A stretch of 64,000 nt of DNA from Bog-473 sp963809715. Lineage in GTDB: Bacteria > Actinomycetota > Acidimicrobiia > Acidimicrobiales > RAAP-2. The notes under the pieces were generated by a model. The model was not told the DNA's origin and did no database searches. It worked only from the letters and a program-made list of their open reading frames with translations. Each line of letters opens with the position of its first letter. The stretch's first letter is position 1. A program made the translations under genes and the position numbers. Positions 53,145-61,393 of the stretch are shown piece after piece. Where the stretch lies: the NCBI GenBank assembly GCA_963809715.1, contig CAWEKO010000004.1, positions 124,001 to 188,000 of the forward strand, given 5' to 3'.

Positions 53145-53648
53145 TCACGACGGTCGGTCGAACGCCTGGACCAGGACCGAACGAGCAGCTGGCGCGCCGT
53201 CAATGACCCGATTCACCCGACGAATCAGGCGCCATCCATCGGATGTGCGGTGGCACTCCCAGCGATTCGCCGAGACACGCCACACCTCGTGACCCTCTTC
53301 GGAGTGCACGAACACCTGCGAGTAGGCGATGGCGACCGCCTGATCACCATCGACGGTCACGACCGGAGCACTCTGGACGTGCGCGCACCCCTTGCGTATG
53401 AGCGCCTGCTGCCCGTCGCTCTCGACCATGGCGACCACGTCGCCTGGGCCCTCCAACCGGGAGAGATCCGATTCGAGCACCCCGCTCTCGTCCCACAGCG
53501 CGCCAGCCTGCTGGCTACTGCCGGTGTCCACTGCGGGACCCCAGCTGTTGATCAGACGGAGAACGGCGAGGTGGTCCTCGAGCTGGTGGACCCGTCTCTC
53601 GAGCGCGGCGAGGCGCGCATCGACGCCTCCTTGATCCGTGCCTGTCAC
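53145..53648 (-). CDS. SnoaL-like (NTF2-fold) protein
   Basis: A 167-residue SnoaL_4-type protein with an N-terminal coiled-coil-like helix (LAALERRVHQLEDHLAVLRL), then INSWGPAVDTGSSQQAGALW, CAHVQSAPVVTVDGDQAVAI, and RVSANRWECHRTSDGWRLIR. The GTG start follows an AAGGGGG. The DinB-like gene lies directly upstream (21 bases) on the same strand, so the two form an operon. The reaction is unknown. Confidence 0.85.
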   Translation of the reverse strand: MTGTDQGGVDARLAALERRVHQLEDHLAVLRLINSWGPAVDTGSSQQAGALWDESGVLESDLSRLEGPGDVVAMVESDGQQALIRKGCAHVQSAPVVTVDGDQAVAIAYSQVFVHSEEGHEVWRVSANRWECHRTSDGWRLIRRVNRVIDGAPAARSVLVQAFDRPS

Positions 53649-53669
53649 GATCAGCCCCCCTTGTTTCTG

Positions 53670-54293
53670 TTACGAATTCAGCGTCGGCTGCAGCGTGCCG
53701 TTGGCGTCCCGGAGATGGTGCTGCGATTCGTGCACCGCGTAGCTGGCCAGGCCGGCGACCGTGAACTCGTAGACACCGTCGTTCCCCCCGTCCCTGATCA
53801 TGGTGCGCGACCAATCTCGGGGTTCGAGTTCAGCAAGAATTCCCGCCAGCCGTTGTGCCTGCGCTTCAATTCCGTCGGCCAGGTCCACCACGCCAAGATG
53901 GTTGAACGCATCCCATTCCCCCTCGTCGGGGTTGAACTGGGGAAACACCGGGCTGTCCTCTTGCAGCATCAGCAAAATCCGGTCCCCGTAGACGCGTTCG
54001 ATGTCGCGAACATGGGCGCCGTACTGGATGGGCGAGAAGATCCCGGGGCCCGGGATCGTGCGGAGGTACGGGTCGTCCGCCGCCGCCAGGAAGTCCCGCC
54101 AGGCTGCGGCCGACTCGAGCAAGGCATCGCCGAGTTGGTCCCGCTCCATTGCTCCGGGATGCAGACCGCACTGCGGGCATTGGTCCGTTTGCGCTCGTGC
54201 CCACTGCCATCCCTCACCGCGCTCGCGCCGAAGGTCGTCGAGCGTCTTGCGTCTCCCAGACTCGTCGGACGCGGACGAAGTATTGGACGTCAC
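53670..54293 (-). CDS. DinB-superfamily protein
   Basis: A four-helix-bundle protein of about 207 residues. The usual metal-binding histidines of DinB-like proteins can be matched to QYGAHVRDIERVYGDRILLM, the AFNHLGVVDL region and AVHESQHHLRDAN near the C-terminus. A CPQCG motif near residue 40 is characteristic of this subgroup. The start is uncertain: the GTG at 54293 is the most reasonable, as upstream codons are low-complexity. Thiol-dependent transferase activity is possible but not shown. Confidence 0.75.
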   Translation of the reverse strand: MTSNTSSASDESGRRKTLDDLRRERGEGWQWARAQTDQCPQCGLHPGAMERDQLGDALLESAAAWRDFLAAADDPYLRTIPGPGIFSPIQYGAHVRDIERVYGDRILLMLQEDSPVFPQFNPDEGEWDAFNHLGVVDLADGIEAQAQRLAGILAELEPRDWSRTMIRDGGNDGVYEFTVAGLASYAVHESQHHLRDANGTLQPTLNS

Positions 54294-54432
54294 CGTGCAA
54301 TCTTGACTCCCTAGTTCAGCGAGTACAACCGTGCGCGAGAGCGCTCCGGTCGGCTCTCCGAACGTCCGCTCCGAACTCGACCTGGGCTGGGCGGACCCAA
54401 ACCTTGAGCCAGAACGGAGCGGACCAACCGCC

Positions 54433-54960
54433 ATGACGAGAACAGTCTCCGTCAACTGGGAATATCGCTGCCCGTTCGTACGCAATGCGCACGAACACTT
54501 TCTGACCGGGCTACACGCCGGCGCAGAGTGGGACGTTCGCTTCGTCGTCTTCTCGCTCGGGCAGAGACATGCGAAGAGGGAGGAAGCACCCCGGTGCGGG
54601 ACGAGCAGGATCGCCACCCGGCCTGTCCGCCAAAATGGCCGCGGTCGTTGTGCGAGAGAAGCAGCCCGAAGACTTCTTCTCGGTCCACAGAGCCCTCTTC
54701 ACGGCGCGGCACGACCGAGCCCTCGATGTGCGCGTTCGCCCATCCTGCCGAGAGTGCTCGACGACGCAGGGGGGAATGGTCCGAGCGCGCCGCGCTCGCT
54801 CGAGGAGTTCGCCGCCGCGACGACGTCGGTGGAGGGCCGGAAGTCGGCCTCGCGCCAACAACCGAGGAGCGCGTCAACCGAAACCGGCCAGGGCGTTTCC
54901 CCAACGACGCTCTCGAGTACCTCATCGATCGAAGCCGCCCCACGATCACGTCCGGCACCA
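54433..54960 (+). pseudogene. DsbA-family (thioredoxin-fold) gene, multiply frameshifted
   Basis: The first frame gives MTRTVSVNWEYRCPFVRNAH, GLHAGAEWDVRFVVFSLGQ, the start of a DsbA/HCCA-isomerase-like domain. The sequence then moves through two other frames (VREKQPEDFFSVHRALFTAR is clear near 54650-54710) and breaks up. The CxxC is absent from the start (CPFV), as in several actinobacterial members. At least two indels are needed. Confidence 0.5.
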
Positions 54961-55179
54961 CTGATCGAAGATGGACCGATTCAACTCCGACGGATTCACC
55001 CCGAATGATCCGCCACCGCCGACAGCCAGGAACCGAATCCCCAGCGACGCTGAGTCGAGGAGCACCCCATCGACGTCGGGTGCCGCCATCACGCCGTCAA
55101 GCCTCCGATCAGTGCTGGACACCCGTCGAGTGGATCATGTACTCAACGCGGGAAGGCACGCGATCAGACGCGCCCTGCC

Positions 55180-55791
55180 TTACTTGGATTCCATCGCGGC
55201 AATCCGGCGGCTCAGGTTGACCGCGTGATCCCCGATGCGTTCGTAGAAGCGAGCGATCAACGTCACCTGTGCCGACACCGTCGTTGACATGTCGCCCTTT
55301 GCGATCTCGGCCGTCAGCCGATCGTGCAGGATGTCCAGCTCTTCGTCTTCTTCCGCGAGTTGGAGCGCGCTGGCATCGTCGTTGACATAGGCGGAGCCAA
55401 CCATCTGCCACATTTCGGCCGCCACCTCGGACATGCGCTGGACGATGCCCCGGGTGACCGGGGTCATTTCGCTGCCGGTATTCGTGAAGGCCCGCTGGGC
55501 GATGTGCTCAGCCAGATCGGCGCTGCGCTCCAGCTCTGGCAAAATCAGCAAGATCCCGACGAGGTGCCGGAGTTCCTTCTGGCCGAGATCCTCGGCATCG
55601 ATCTGTGCCCAGATCAGCTCCTCCACATCCGAGGTCAGGTCGTCGATCTCCTGATCGCCGTCGACCACGGATTGCGCCAACTCCGAGTCGCCGTTGAGCA
55701 GGGCCCAGGTGGCCCGGGCGAGAGCCTCACGAACCCGGGCGAACAGGTTGAGAACGAGCTCCTGAACTGGTCGGGCCACGGCAGAGAACAT
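55180..55791 (-). CDS. phoU: PhoU-like phosphate-signalling protein
   Basis: An all-helical protein with two PhoU repeats, which bind metal clusters and regulate phosphate uptake and PhoR signalling. The two conserved acidic motifs appear as DGDQEIDDLTSDVEELI and AEEDEELDILHDRL; the second is followed by the family's ERIGDHAVNLSRRI. The ATG at 55791 aligns with the usual PhoU N-terminus and leaves room for a PHO-type box; a GTG at 55884 is the alternative start and would overlap that box. The gene is divergent from a phosphate-symporter-like MFS gene. Confidence 0.88.
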   Translation of the reverse strand: MFSAVARPVQELVLNLFARVREALARATWALLNGDSELAQSVVDGDQEIDDLTSDVEELIWAQIDAEDLGQKELRHLVGILLILPELERSADLAEHIAQRAFTNTGSEMTPVTRGIVQRMSEVAAEMWQMVGSAYVNDDASALQLAEEDEELDILHDRLTAEIAKGDMSTTVSAQVTLIARFYERIGDHAVNLSRRIAAMESK

Positions 55792-55821
55792 AGCCAGGTC
55801 GGCGAGCGTGGTTTCCCATCT

Positions 55822-55843
55822 GTTCGCGCGAAGTTCACCCCCC
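55822..55843. promoter_or_regulatory. Candidate PHO box
   Basis: Two direct 11-base units, GTTCGCGCGAA (55822-55832) and GTTCACCCCCC (55833-55843), match the spacing and core (GTTCA) of PhoP-binding direct repeats in actinobacteria. It lies between divergent phoU and phosphate-symporter genes. Confidence 0.45.
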
Positions 55844-55885
55844 GGACACAGTCGGATAAGTCTGATTTCACGTTGGCGCGGCACA

Positions 55886-57391
55886 GTGCCCTTTGTCGTG
55901 GCTCTGATAGCAGCAGATGGAGAAACTCCAGGTCAGGTACCGGCTCGCCCAGTCACGCTGACGGCTGTCCTGGACGAGGCGCCGACCAGTCGCTTCCACC
56001 GCCGAGCCGTGATCGTGTCTGGCGTCGGATTCTTCACCGACGCGTACGACCTGTTCGTGATCAGCACGGTTGCCATCCTGCTGAAATCCCAATGGAATCT
56101 CACCACGACTCAGACGAGCTGGGTCGCCGGCTCGGCCATCCTGGGGGCCTTCTTCGGGGCGTTGCTGTTTGGCCGACTCGCCGACATCCTGGGACGCAAG
56201 CGGGTCTACGCACTGGTAGCCGTCCTGATGATTGTCGGCGCTTTACTCTCTGCGGTGGCGCCCGGATTCGGCTGGCTGATCGCAGCCCGTTTTCTCCTCG
56301 GCCTTGGAATCGGCGGTGACTACCCGGTCTCAGCCGTCCTCATGAGCGAGTACTCGAACCGCAAGGACAGGGGCAAACTGGTCGGCCTCGTTTTCTCCAT
56401 GCAGGCACTCGGCCTCATCGTCGGTCCGATCGTCGCCATGGCCCTCTTGGGTGGGGGTGTCAGTCACAATCTCACTTGGCGCCTTTTGCTTGCCTTTGGC
56501 GCCATCCCGGCGGCCGCAGTGGTCTACCTGCGCTCGAAGATGCCGGAATCCCCCCGTTATGAAGCCCGGGTGAGGGGCGACAGCGCCAATGTGATCGATC
56601 AACTCGAGCAATACTCCGGCGGAGAGATAAAGGCTTCTCCCACAGTACGGGAGCAGACGGCGACCCTGGGACTGCGTGCCTTCGTCACCGACCGCCGCTT
56701 GTTGCGGCTCCTCATCGCCACGGCGGGCGCGTGGTTCCTCTTCGACTACGCGTACTACGGCAACACGCTGTCATTGCCCGCCATCCTCAAGGACGTCGAT
56801 CCCAATGCATCACTCATTGGCAAGCTGGCACTGACACTCTTGCTCTTTGTCGTCTTCGCCGTGCCGGGTTACATCCTGGCCATCGTCCGCATGGATCGTT
56901 TCGGACACCGTCGCCTCCAGCTCCTCGGCTTTAGTGTCATGGCGCTCACCTTCGTTGCCCTCGGCCTGATCGGTCCGCTCACTGAGATGGTCGGTCCGTT
57001 CATTGCGATCTTCGGTATCAGCTACTTCTTCGTGGAGTTCGGACCGAACACCATGACGTTCGTGCTGCCCTCAGAGGTGTTCCCGACCAGCGTCCGGGCC
57101 ACCGGCCACGGCTTCGCCGCCGGAATCGGCAAGCTGGGAGCGTTCATCGGCGTGTTCTTGGTGCCGCAGCTTCAGTCGGGTCTCGGGCTTCGCGGCATGC
57201 TCCTCGTGGCTGGCGCTGCTTCCGTGGGCGGCCTCCTTTTGACCCTCCTGCTTCCTGAGACGAGCCAGCGCAGCCTCGACGAGATCTCGGGTGAGTCGCC
57301 GCTACCGGCTGCGAGCGATCCGGTCGGTTCTCGATCGGCAACGCCTCCTGCTCTGCCTCGCTCCGCCGGCCACGAACTCGAAACCGCCTGA
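55886..57391 (+). CDS. MFS transporter, phosphate:H+ symporter (PHS) type
   Basis: A membrane transporter of about 500 residues with 12 predicted helices. It resembles the Pho84-like PHS family: VSGVGFFTDAYDLFVISTVA in helix 1, FGRLADILGRKRVYAL (motif A), RFLLGLGIGGDYPVSAVLMS in helix 4, the central loop, and GISYFFVEFGPNTMTFVLPS with EVFPTSVRATGHGFAAGIGK, a signature of this subgroup. Divergence from phoU supports phosphate as substrate. The start is uncertain: GTG at 55886 or 55898, or an upstream GTG at 55808 that would overlap phoU. Confidence 0.85.
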   Translation: MPFVVALIAADGETPGQVPARPVTLTAVLDEAPTSRFHRRAVIVSGVGFFTDAYDLFVISTVAILLKSQWNLTTTQTSWVAGSAILGAFFGALLFGRLADILGRKRVYALVAVLMIVGALLSAVAPGFGWLIAARFLLGLGIGGDYPVSAVLMSEYSNRKDRGKLVGLVFSMQALGLIVGPIVAMALLGGGVSHNLTWRLLLAFGAIPAAAVVYLRSKMPESPRYEARVRGDSANVIDQLEQYSGGEIKASPTVREQTATLGLRAFVTDRRLLRLLIATAGAWFLFDYAYYGNTLSLPAILKDVDPNASLIGKLALTLLLFVVFAVPGYILAIVRMDRFGHRRLQLLGFSVMALTFVALGLIGPLTEMVGPFIAIFGISYFFVEFGPNTMTFVLPSEVFPTSVRATGHGFAAGIGKLGAFIGVFLVPQLQSGLGLRGMLLVAGAASVGGLLLTLLLPETSQRSLDEISGESPLPAASDPVGSRSATPPALPRSAGHELETA

Positions 57392-57523
57392 CCTCTGGGT
57401 CCCAGCGGCGTGATCGCCGAAGGACAGGCTTATCCGTCCACGGCGCCTGTTCGGTCGGCGCCCCGCCGCTCCGGTTCTCACGTCTCGGCCCGACCCAGAG
57501 CGGATCCTTCTTCTCGACGCAGG

Positions 57524-57658
57524 AAGGGCTGCCGCCGTGGCGGCGAAGGTGGCCCTGAAGGGGACGAGCAAGGCGGCCAAACCCACCGGGAGCACGACGG
57601 CACCCACCCGGGCGATGACCGTGCGCCTGCTCTGGAAGAGGGCTCGCAGACGGTTCAC
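57524..57658 (-). pseudogene. DUF4118/histidine-kinase N-terminal remnant
   Basis: The first 45 codons of a leftward frame, RLRALFQSRRTVIARVGAVV then VGLAALLVPFRATFAATAAA, resemble the start of the KdpD-type DUF4118 membrane domain (compare ..ALVPFRxxFxNTxAAL). The frame then turns into low-complexity sequence. If correct, only a fragment is left. Confidence 0.3.
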
Positions 57659-57749
57659 GAGCGAAATTCTGGCACGGCGGGTGCAATCGTGAAAGCCCCG
57701 CCGGGCCGGCGATACGCCGCGACCCCGCCCGAAGGGCCAAGATGAGGGG

Positions 57750-58562
57750 GTGCGTCACACCGTTCGGATCTCCGCTGGGCTCGGGATCCTCGTCGCCGGG
57801 TGCGTGCTGGGCGCCTGCACCACCACCCCCGCGAAGCCGGACAACCTCGAGGCCAAGGGTGGGCCGACGACGACCACCTCCACCACGACGTCCACCACCC
57901 TGCCCGACATCACGGTGCCGACGAGGGCGCCCCTGACCACGCCGGCCGGCGTCGTCGTGCCGAACGTCATCGGCCTCACCCCCAACGTGACCCGCCTCGT
58001 CCTGCGCTCCCTCGGCTTCGACCTGGTGCCCTTCGACACGCCGTGCCACAAGGGCACGACGGCCAGCCAGAGCGTCGTGACGTCGCTGTCGGTTCCCGGT
58101 CCCGGGCGCGACCCGCGGCTCGGCAGCACGCCGCTCGCGCCGGGGACGGCCCGCCCGGCCCGCTCGCGCATCGGCGTCACCTGGTCCGGCTGCTACCCCC
58201 ACGGGACGATCGTCCCGAACGTCACCGGACTGAGCTTCGACAAGGCGGTGCACCGGCTGCACCTGGCCGGTCTCACCTGGGCCTGTTTCTCGGTCGCGCC
58301 GGAACGTGCGCACTCCAGCACGACCAGCTCCCACACCATCGGTGCGCCGGCATCGAACGCCTCGGCCGACTCGAGCGCGTCGGCGAACTCCAAGACGAAT
58401 CCGGCGAGCCGTCACCGACCGAGCGGTTCGACCTCGACCAGCACGACCGTGGCCGGCCAGGCGCCCCACGTACCGACGGTGCTGAGCCAGAGCATGAAGC
58501 CCGGCACGGTGCTCAAGGCCCATACCGCCGTCGACTTCACCATGCATCACTGCCCGCAATGA
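57750..58562 (+). CDS. PASTA-domain lipoprotein
   Basis: A 270-residue exported protein. Signal peptide with lipobox VLGAC (Cys23), then a Thr-rich linker, then two PASTA-like modules: VVPNVIGLTPNVTRLVLRSL and IVPNVTGLSFDKAVHRLHLA; a possible third is degenerate near the C-terminus (VPTVLSQSMKPGTVLKAHTA). PASTA modules in Ser/Thr kinases and PBPs bind cell-wall fragments. Here they stand free on a lipoprotein. The stop codon overlaps the ATG of the downstream DHA2 transporter (ATGA), so translation is coupled. The start is GTG. Confidence 0.8.
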   Translation: MRHTVRISAGLGILVAGCVLGACTTTPAKPDNLEAKGGPTTTTSTTTSTTLPDITVPTRAPLTTPAGVVVPNVIGLTPNVTRLVLRSLGFDLVPFDTPCHKGTTASQSVVTSLSVPGPGRDPRLGSTPLAPGTARPARSRIGVTWSGCYPHGTIVPNVTGLSFDKAVHRLHLAGLTWACFSVAPERAHSSTTSSHTIGAPASNASADSSASANSKTNPASRHRPSGSTSTSTTVAGQAPHVPTVLSQSMKPGTVLKAHTAVDFTMHHCPQ

Positions 58563-60091
58563 GCGGTCCGGGTGCCACCCCGGCACCCGGTGAACCGCCG
58601 GCGGTCGCACTCGTCCTCAAGAGTGCCCGCGGGCGCTGGGTGCTCGCCGCCACCGTCCTCGGTTCGGGCATCGCCTCGCTCGATGCCACCGTCGTCGGCA
58701 TCGCGCTCCCGTCGATCAGCCGTTCCTTCGGCGGCGGCGTCGGCACCCTGCAGTGGGTGGTGACGGGCTACTCGCTCACCCTGGCCGCCTTCCTCCTTCT
58801 CGGCGGCTCCCTCGGTGACCGCTTCGGGCGGCGGCGCATCTTCTCCATCGGCATCGCCTGGTTCGCCGTCGCCTCGGCCGCCTGCGGCTTCGCCCCCAGC
58901 GGTGTGCTGCTGGTGGTCGCCCGCGTCGTCCAGGGTGTCGGCGGCGCTTTGCTGACGCCGGGCAGCCTGGCCATCCTGCAGGCGTCGTTCCGCGACGAGG
59001 ACCGCTCGCGGGCCATCGGCGCCTGGTCGGGCCTCGGCGGCGTGGCCACGGCCGCCGGGCCGCTCGTGGGGGGCTATCTGCTGGCCATCGCCTCGTGGCG
59101 ATGGGTCTTCTTCATCAACGTCCCGGTCGCCGCCGCCGTCCTCGTGCTCACGGCCCGGCACGTGCCCGAGACACGCGACCCGACCGCGACCCACCACATC
59201 GACGTGCCCGGGGCTGCGCTGGCCGTCGTCTTCCTGGCCGGGCTCACCTACGGGTTCATCGAGGGGCCCTCGCGTGGGTGGGGCGATCCCCTGGTCGTGG
59301 CCGCCTTCGTGGTCGCTCTCCTCGCCGGGCCGGCCTTCCTCCTCGTCGAATGGCGCAGCGCCGACCCCATGCTGCCGCTGGGTCTCTTCCGTGTCCGCCA
59401 GTTCAGCGGGGCCAACGCCGTCACCTTCGTGGTCTACGGCGCGCTCGGCGGGGCGCTCTTCCTCTTGCCGGTGGAGCTCCAGGTCGTGGCCGGCTACAGC
59501 CCGCTCGATTCGGGGCTCGCCCTCCTGCCGGTGACCGTGATCATGCTCGCCTTCTCCGCCCGCTCCGGACAGCTGTCGGCCCGCATCGGACCCCGGCTCC
59601 AGATGAGCGTGGGCCCCGTGCTGGTCGGGGCCGGGATCGCCCTGCTGGCCCGCGCCACCACGCCGGGCAGTTACTGGGTGCAGGTGTTCCCGGCCGTCCT
59701 GCTCTTCGGCGCCGGCCTCGCCGTCACCGTGGCGCCGCTCACCTCGACCGCCATGAGCGCCGCGCCGGCGGAGCATTCGGGCATCGCCTCGGCCGTCAAC
59801 AACACGGTCGCCCGGGCCGCCGGGCTCTTCGCCGTGGCCATCCTCCCCGCCTTGGCCGGCCTGTCCGGCGCTGCCGGCCTGATGCCCGACGAGTTGGCCG
59901 CCGGCTTTCGCACCGCCGTCTTCATCGCCGGGGCCACCTGTGCCGCCGGTGGGCTCGTCGCGCTGTGGACCATCACCAACCCGCGACGCACGACGACCCC
60001 GGTCGACCGGCAGGCGACCGCATTCCACTGCGCTCTGGGCGCCCCGCCGTTGCGTGCCGACCCCGTCCCGACCTCCGGCCGCGCCGCCTGA
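58559..60091 (+). CDS. MFS transporter, DHA2 type
   Basis: A 510-residue exporter-type MFS protein with about 14 helices. LGSGIASLDATVVGIALPSI is the usual helix 1 of DHA2 (motif D1), LGDRFGRRRIFSIGI is motif A, VARVVQGVGGALLTPGSLAI is motif B/C region, and the cytoplasmic loop is short. The start overlaps the PASTA lipoprotein gene. The role is probably proton-driven efflux; the physical link to a PASTA lipoprotein is unusual. Confidence 0.88.
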   Translation: MSGPGATPAPGEPPAVALVLKSARGRWVLAATVLGSGIASLDATVVGIALPSISRSFGGGVGTLQWVVTGYSLTLAAFLLLGGSLGDRFGRRRIFSIGIAWFAVASAACGFAPSGVLLVVARVVQGVGGALLTPGSLAILQASFRDEDRSRAIGAWSGLGGVATAAGPLVGGYLLAIASWRWVFFINVPVAAAVLVLTARHVPETRDPTATHHIDVPGAALAVVFLAGLTYGFIEGPSRGWGDPLVVAAFVVALLAGPAFLLVEWRSADPMLPLGLFRVRQFSGANAVTFVVYGALGGALFLLPVELQVVAGYSPLDSGLALLPVTVIMLAFSARSGQLSARIGPRLQMSVGPVLVGAGIALLARATTPGSYWVQVFPAVLLFGAGLAVTVAPLTSTAMSAAPAEHSGIASAVNNTVARAAGLFAVAILPALAGLSGAAGLMPDELAAGFRTAVFIAGATCAAGGLVALWTITNPRRTTTPVDRQATAFHCALGAPPLRADPVPTSGRAA

Positions 60092-60166
60092 GCGAACGGT
60101 CCGACGCCGAGCGCGCCACCCGACACCGGACGTGCGGCGCCCTCCCCGGTCGGCAAAGGTAGGACC

Positions 60167-61393
60167 ATGCCATCCCGGGACAGCGCGCCCCCGAGCTCGC
60201 CGGGCGACGCCCGCGACGCCCCCGAGGCCTTCGCGCCAGCCGCACTGGGCCCGCTCACCCTGCGCAACCGGATCATCAAGGCGGCCACCTTCGAGGGGGT
60301 GATGCCGGGCGGCACGGTCAGCGACGCCCTCGTCGAATTCCACCGCGGCGTGGCGGCCGGGGGCGTCGCCATGACGACCGTGGCCTACCTGGCCGTCTCC
60401 CCCGAAGGCCGGACCGACCGCCACTGCCTGCTGCTCACCGCGGACAACCTCGACGGGCTCCGCCGCCTCACCGACGCCGTGCACGCCGAGGGCGCGGCGG
60501 CAGCCGCACAGATCGGTCACGCCGGACCGGTGGCCAACGCGCGCTCCAACCGGGCTCCCGCCCTCTCACCGTCCGGCGGCTTCACCCCGATGGGCTCGCG
60601 TCTGCGCGCCGTCGACGCCACCGGCATCGAGCGCATCACCGAGGACTACCGGCGCGCCGCCCGGGTCGCGGTCGAGGCCGGCTTCGACAGCATCGAGGTG
60701 CACGTCGGGCACAACTATCTCCTGAGCGCCTTCCTCAGCCCCAAGCTCAACCGGCGTGACGACCAGTTCGGCGGATCGGTGGAGAACCGGGCCCGCTTCG
60801 CCCGTGCCGTCCTGCGCACCGTGCGCGACGAGGTCGGCCCGCACACCGCGGTCACGGCCAAGCTCAACATGGCCGACGGCGTCGACGGCGGCCTGTGGCT
60901 CGAGGACAGCCTGGAGGTGGCCTCCCTCTTCGAACAAGATGGCGCGCTCGATGCGCTCGAGCTCACGGGGGGCAGCTCGCTGGCCAATCCCATGTATCTG
61001 TTCCGCGGCGAAGCGCCCATGCAGGAGTTCGCCGCCACCCTGCCCGCGCCGGTCCGTCTCGGCTTCCGCGTCGTCGGGAAACGCTTTCTGCGCAGCTATC
61101 CCTACGAGGAGGCCTTCTTCCTCCCCTACGCACGGCAGTTCCTCGCCGCGCTCTCCATGCCCCTCATCCTTCTCGGCGGCATCACCGAGCGGGCCACGAT
61201 CGACTCCGCGCTCTCCGAGGGCTTCGCCTTCGTCGCCATGGCCCGCGCCCTCTTGCGCGAACCGGACCTGCCCAACCGGATGCGCGACGGCCGCGCGTCG
61301 GCTTCGCTGTGCATCCATTGCAACAAGTGCATGCCGACCATCTATTCGGGCACCCGCTGCGTCCTGGTGGCCGACCGCCCCGGTTCCGCCTAG
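60167..61393 (+). CDS. Old Yellow Enzyme-like NADH:flavin oxidoreductase
   Basis: A 408-residue FMN-dependent TIM-barrel protein of the OYE/dienoyl-CoA reductase-like family. It has LGPLTLRNRIIKAATFEG at the first strand, AAAQIGHAGPVANA (Gln and His FMN contacts), the substrate His/Asn region VHVGHNYLLSAFLSPKLNRR, GGSVENRARFARAVLRTVRD, and a C-terminal phosphate-binding ILLGGITERATID. CIHCNKCMPTIYSGTRC near the C-terminus has cysteines that could bind an iron-sulfur cluster, but the full FeS/NADH domains of the larger family members are absent. ATG has GGTAGGA upstream. Confidence 0.88.
   Translation: MPSRDSAPPSSPGDARDAPEAFAPAALGPLTLRNRIIKAATFEGVMPGGTVSDALVEFHRGVAAGGVAMTTVAYLAVSPEGRTDRHCLLLTADNLDGLRRLTDAVHAEGAAAAAQIGHAGPVANARSNRAPALSPSGGFTPMGSRLRAVDATGIERITEDYRRAARVAVEAGFDSIEVHVGHNYLLSAFLSPKLNRRDDQFGGSVENRARFARAVLRTVRDEVGPHTAVTAKLNMADGVDGGLWLEDSLEVASLFEQDGALDALELTGGSSLANPMYLFRGEAPMQEFAATLPAPVRLGFRVVGKRFLRSYPYEEAFFLPYARQFLAALSMPLILLGGITERATIDSALSEGFAFVAMARALLREPDLPNRMRDGRASASLCIHCNKCMPTIYSGTRCVLVADRPGSA

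Noticed and set aside
58547..60520. 657-codon leftward frame opposite the DHA2 transporter
   Set aside because: Shadow of a high-GC membrane-protein gene; no conserved domains.
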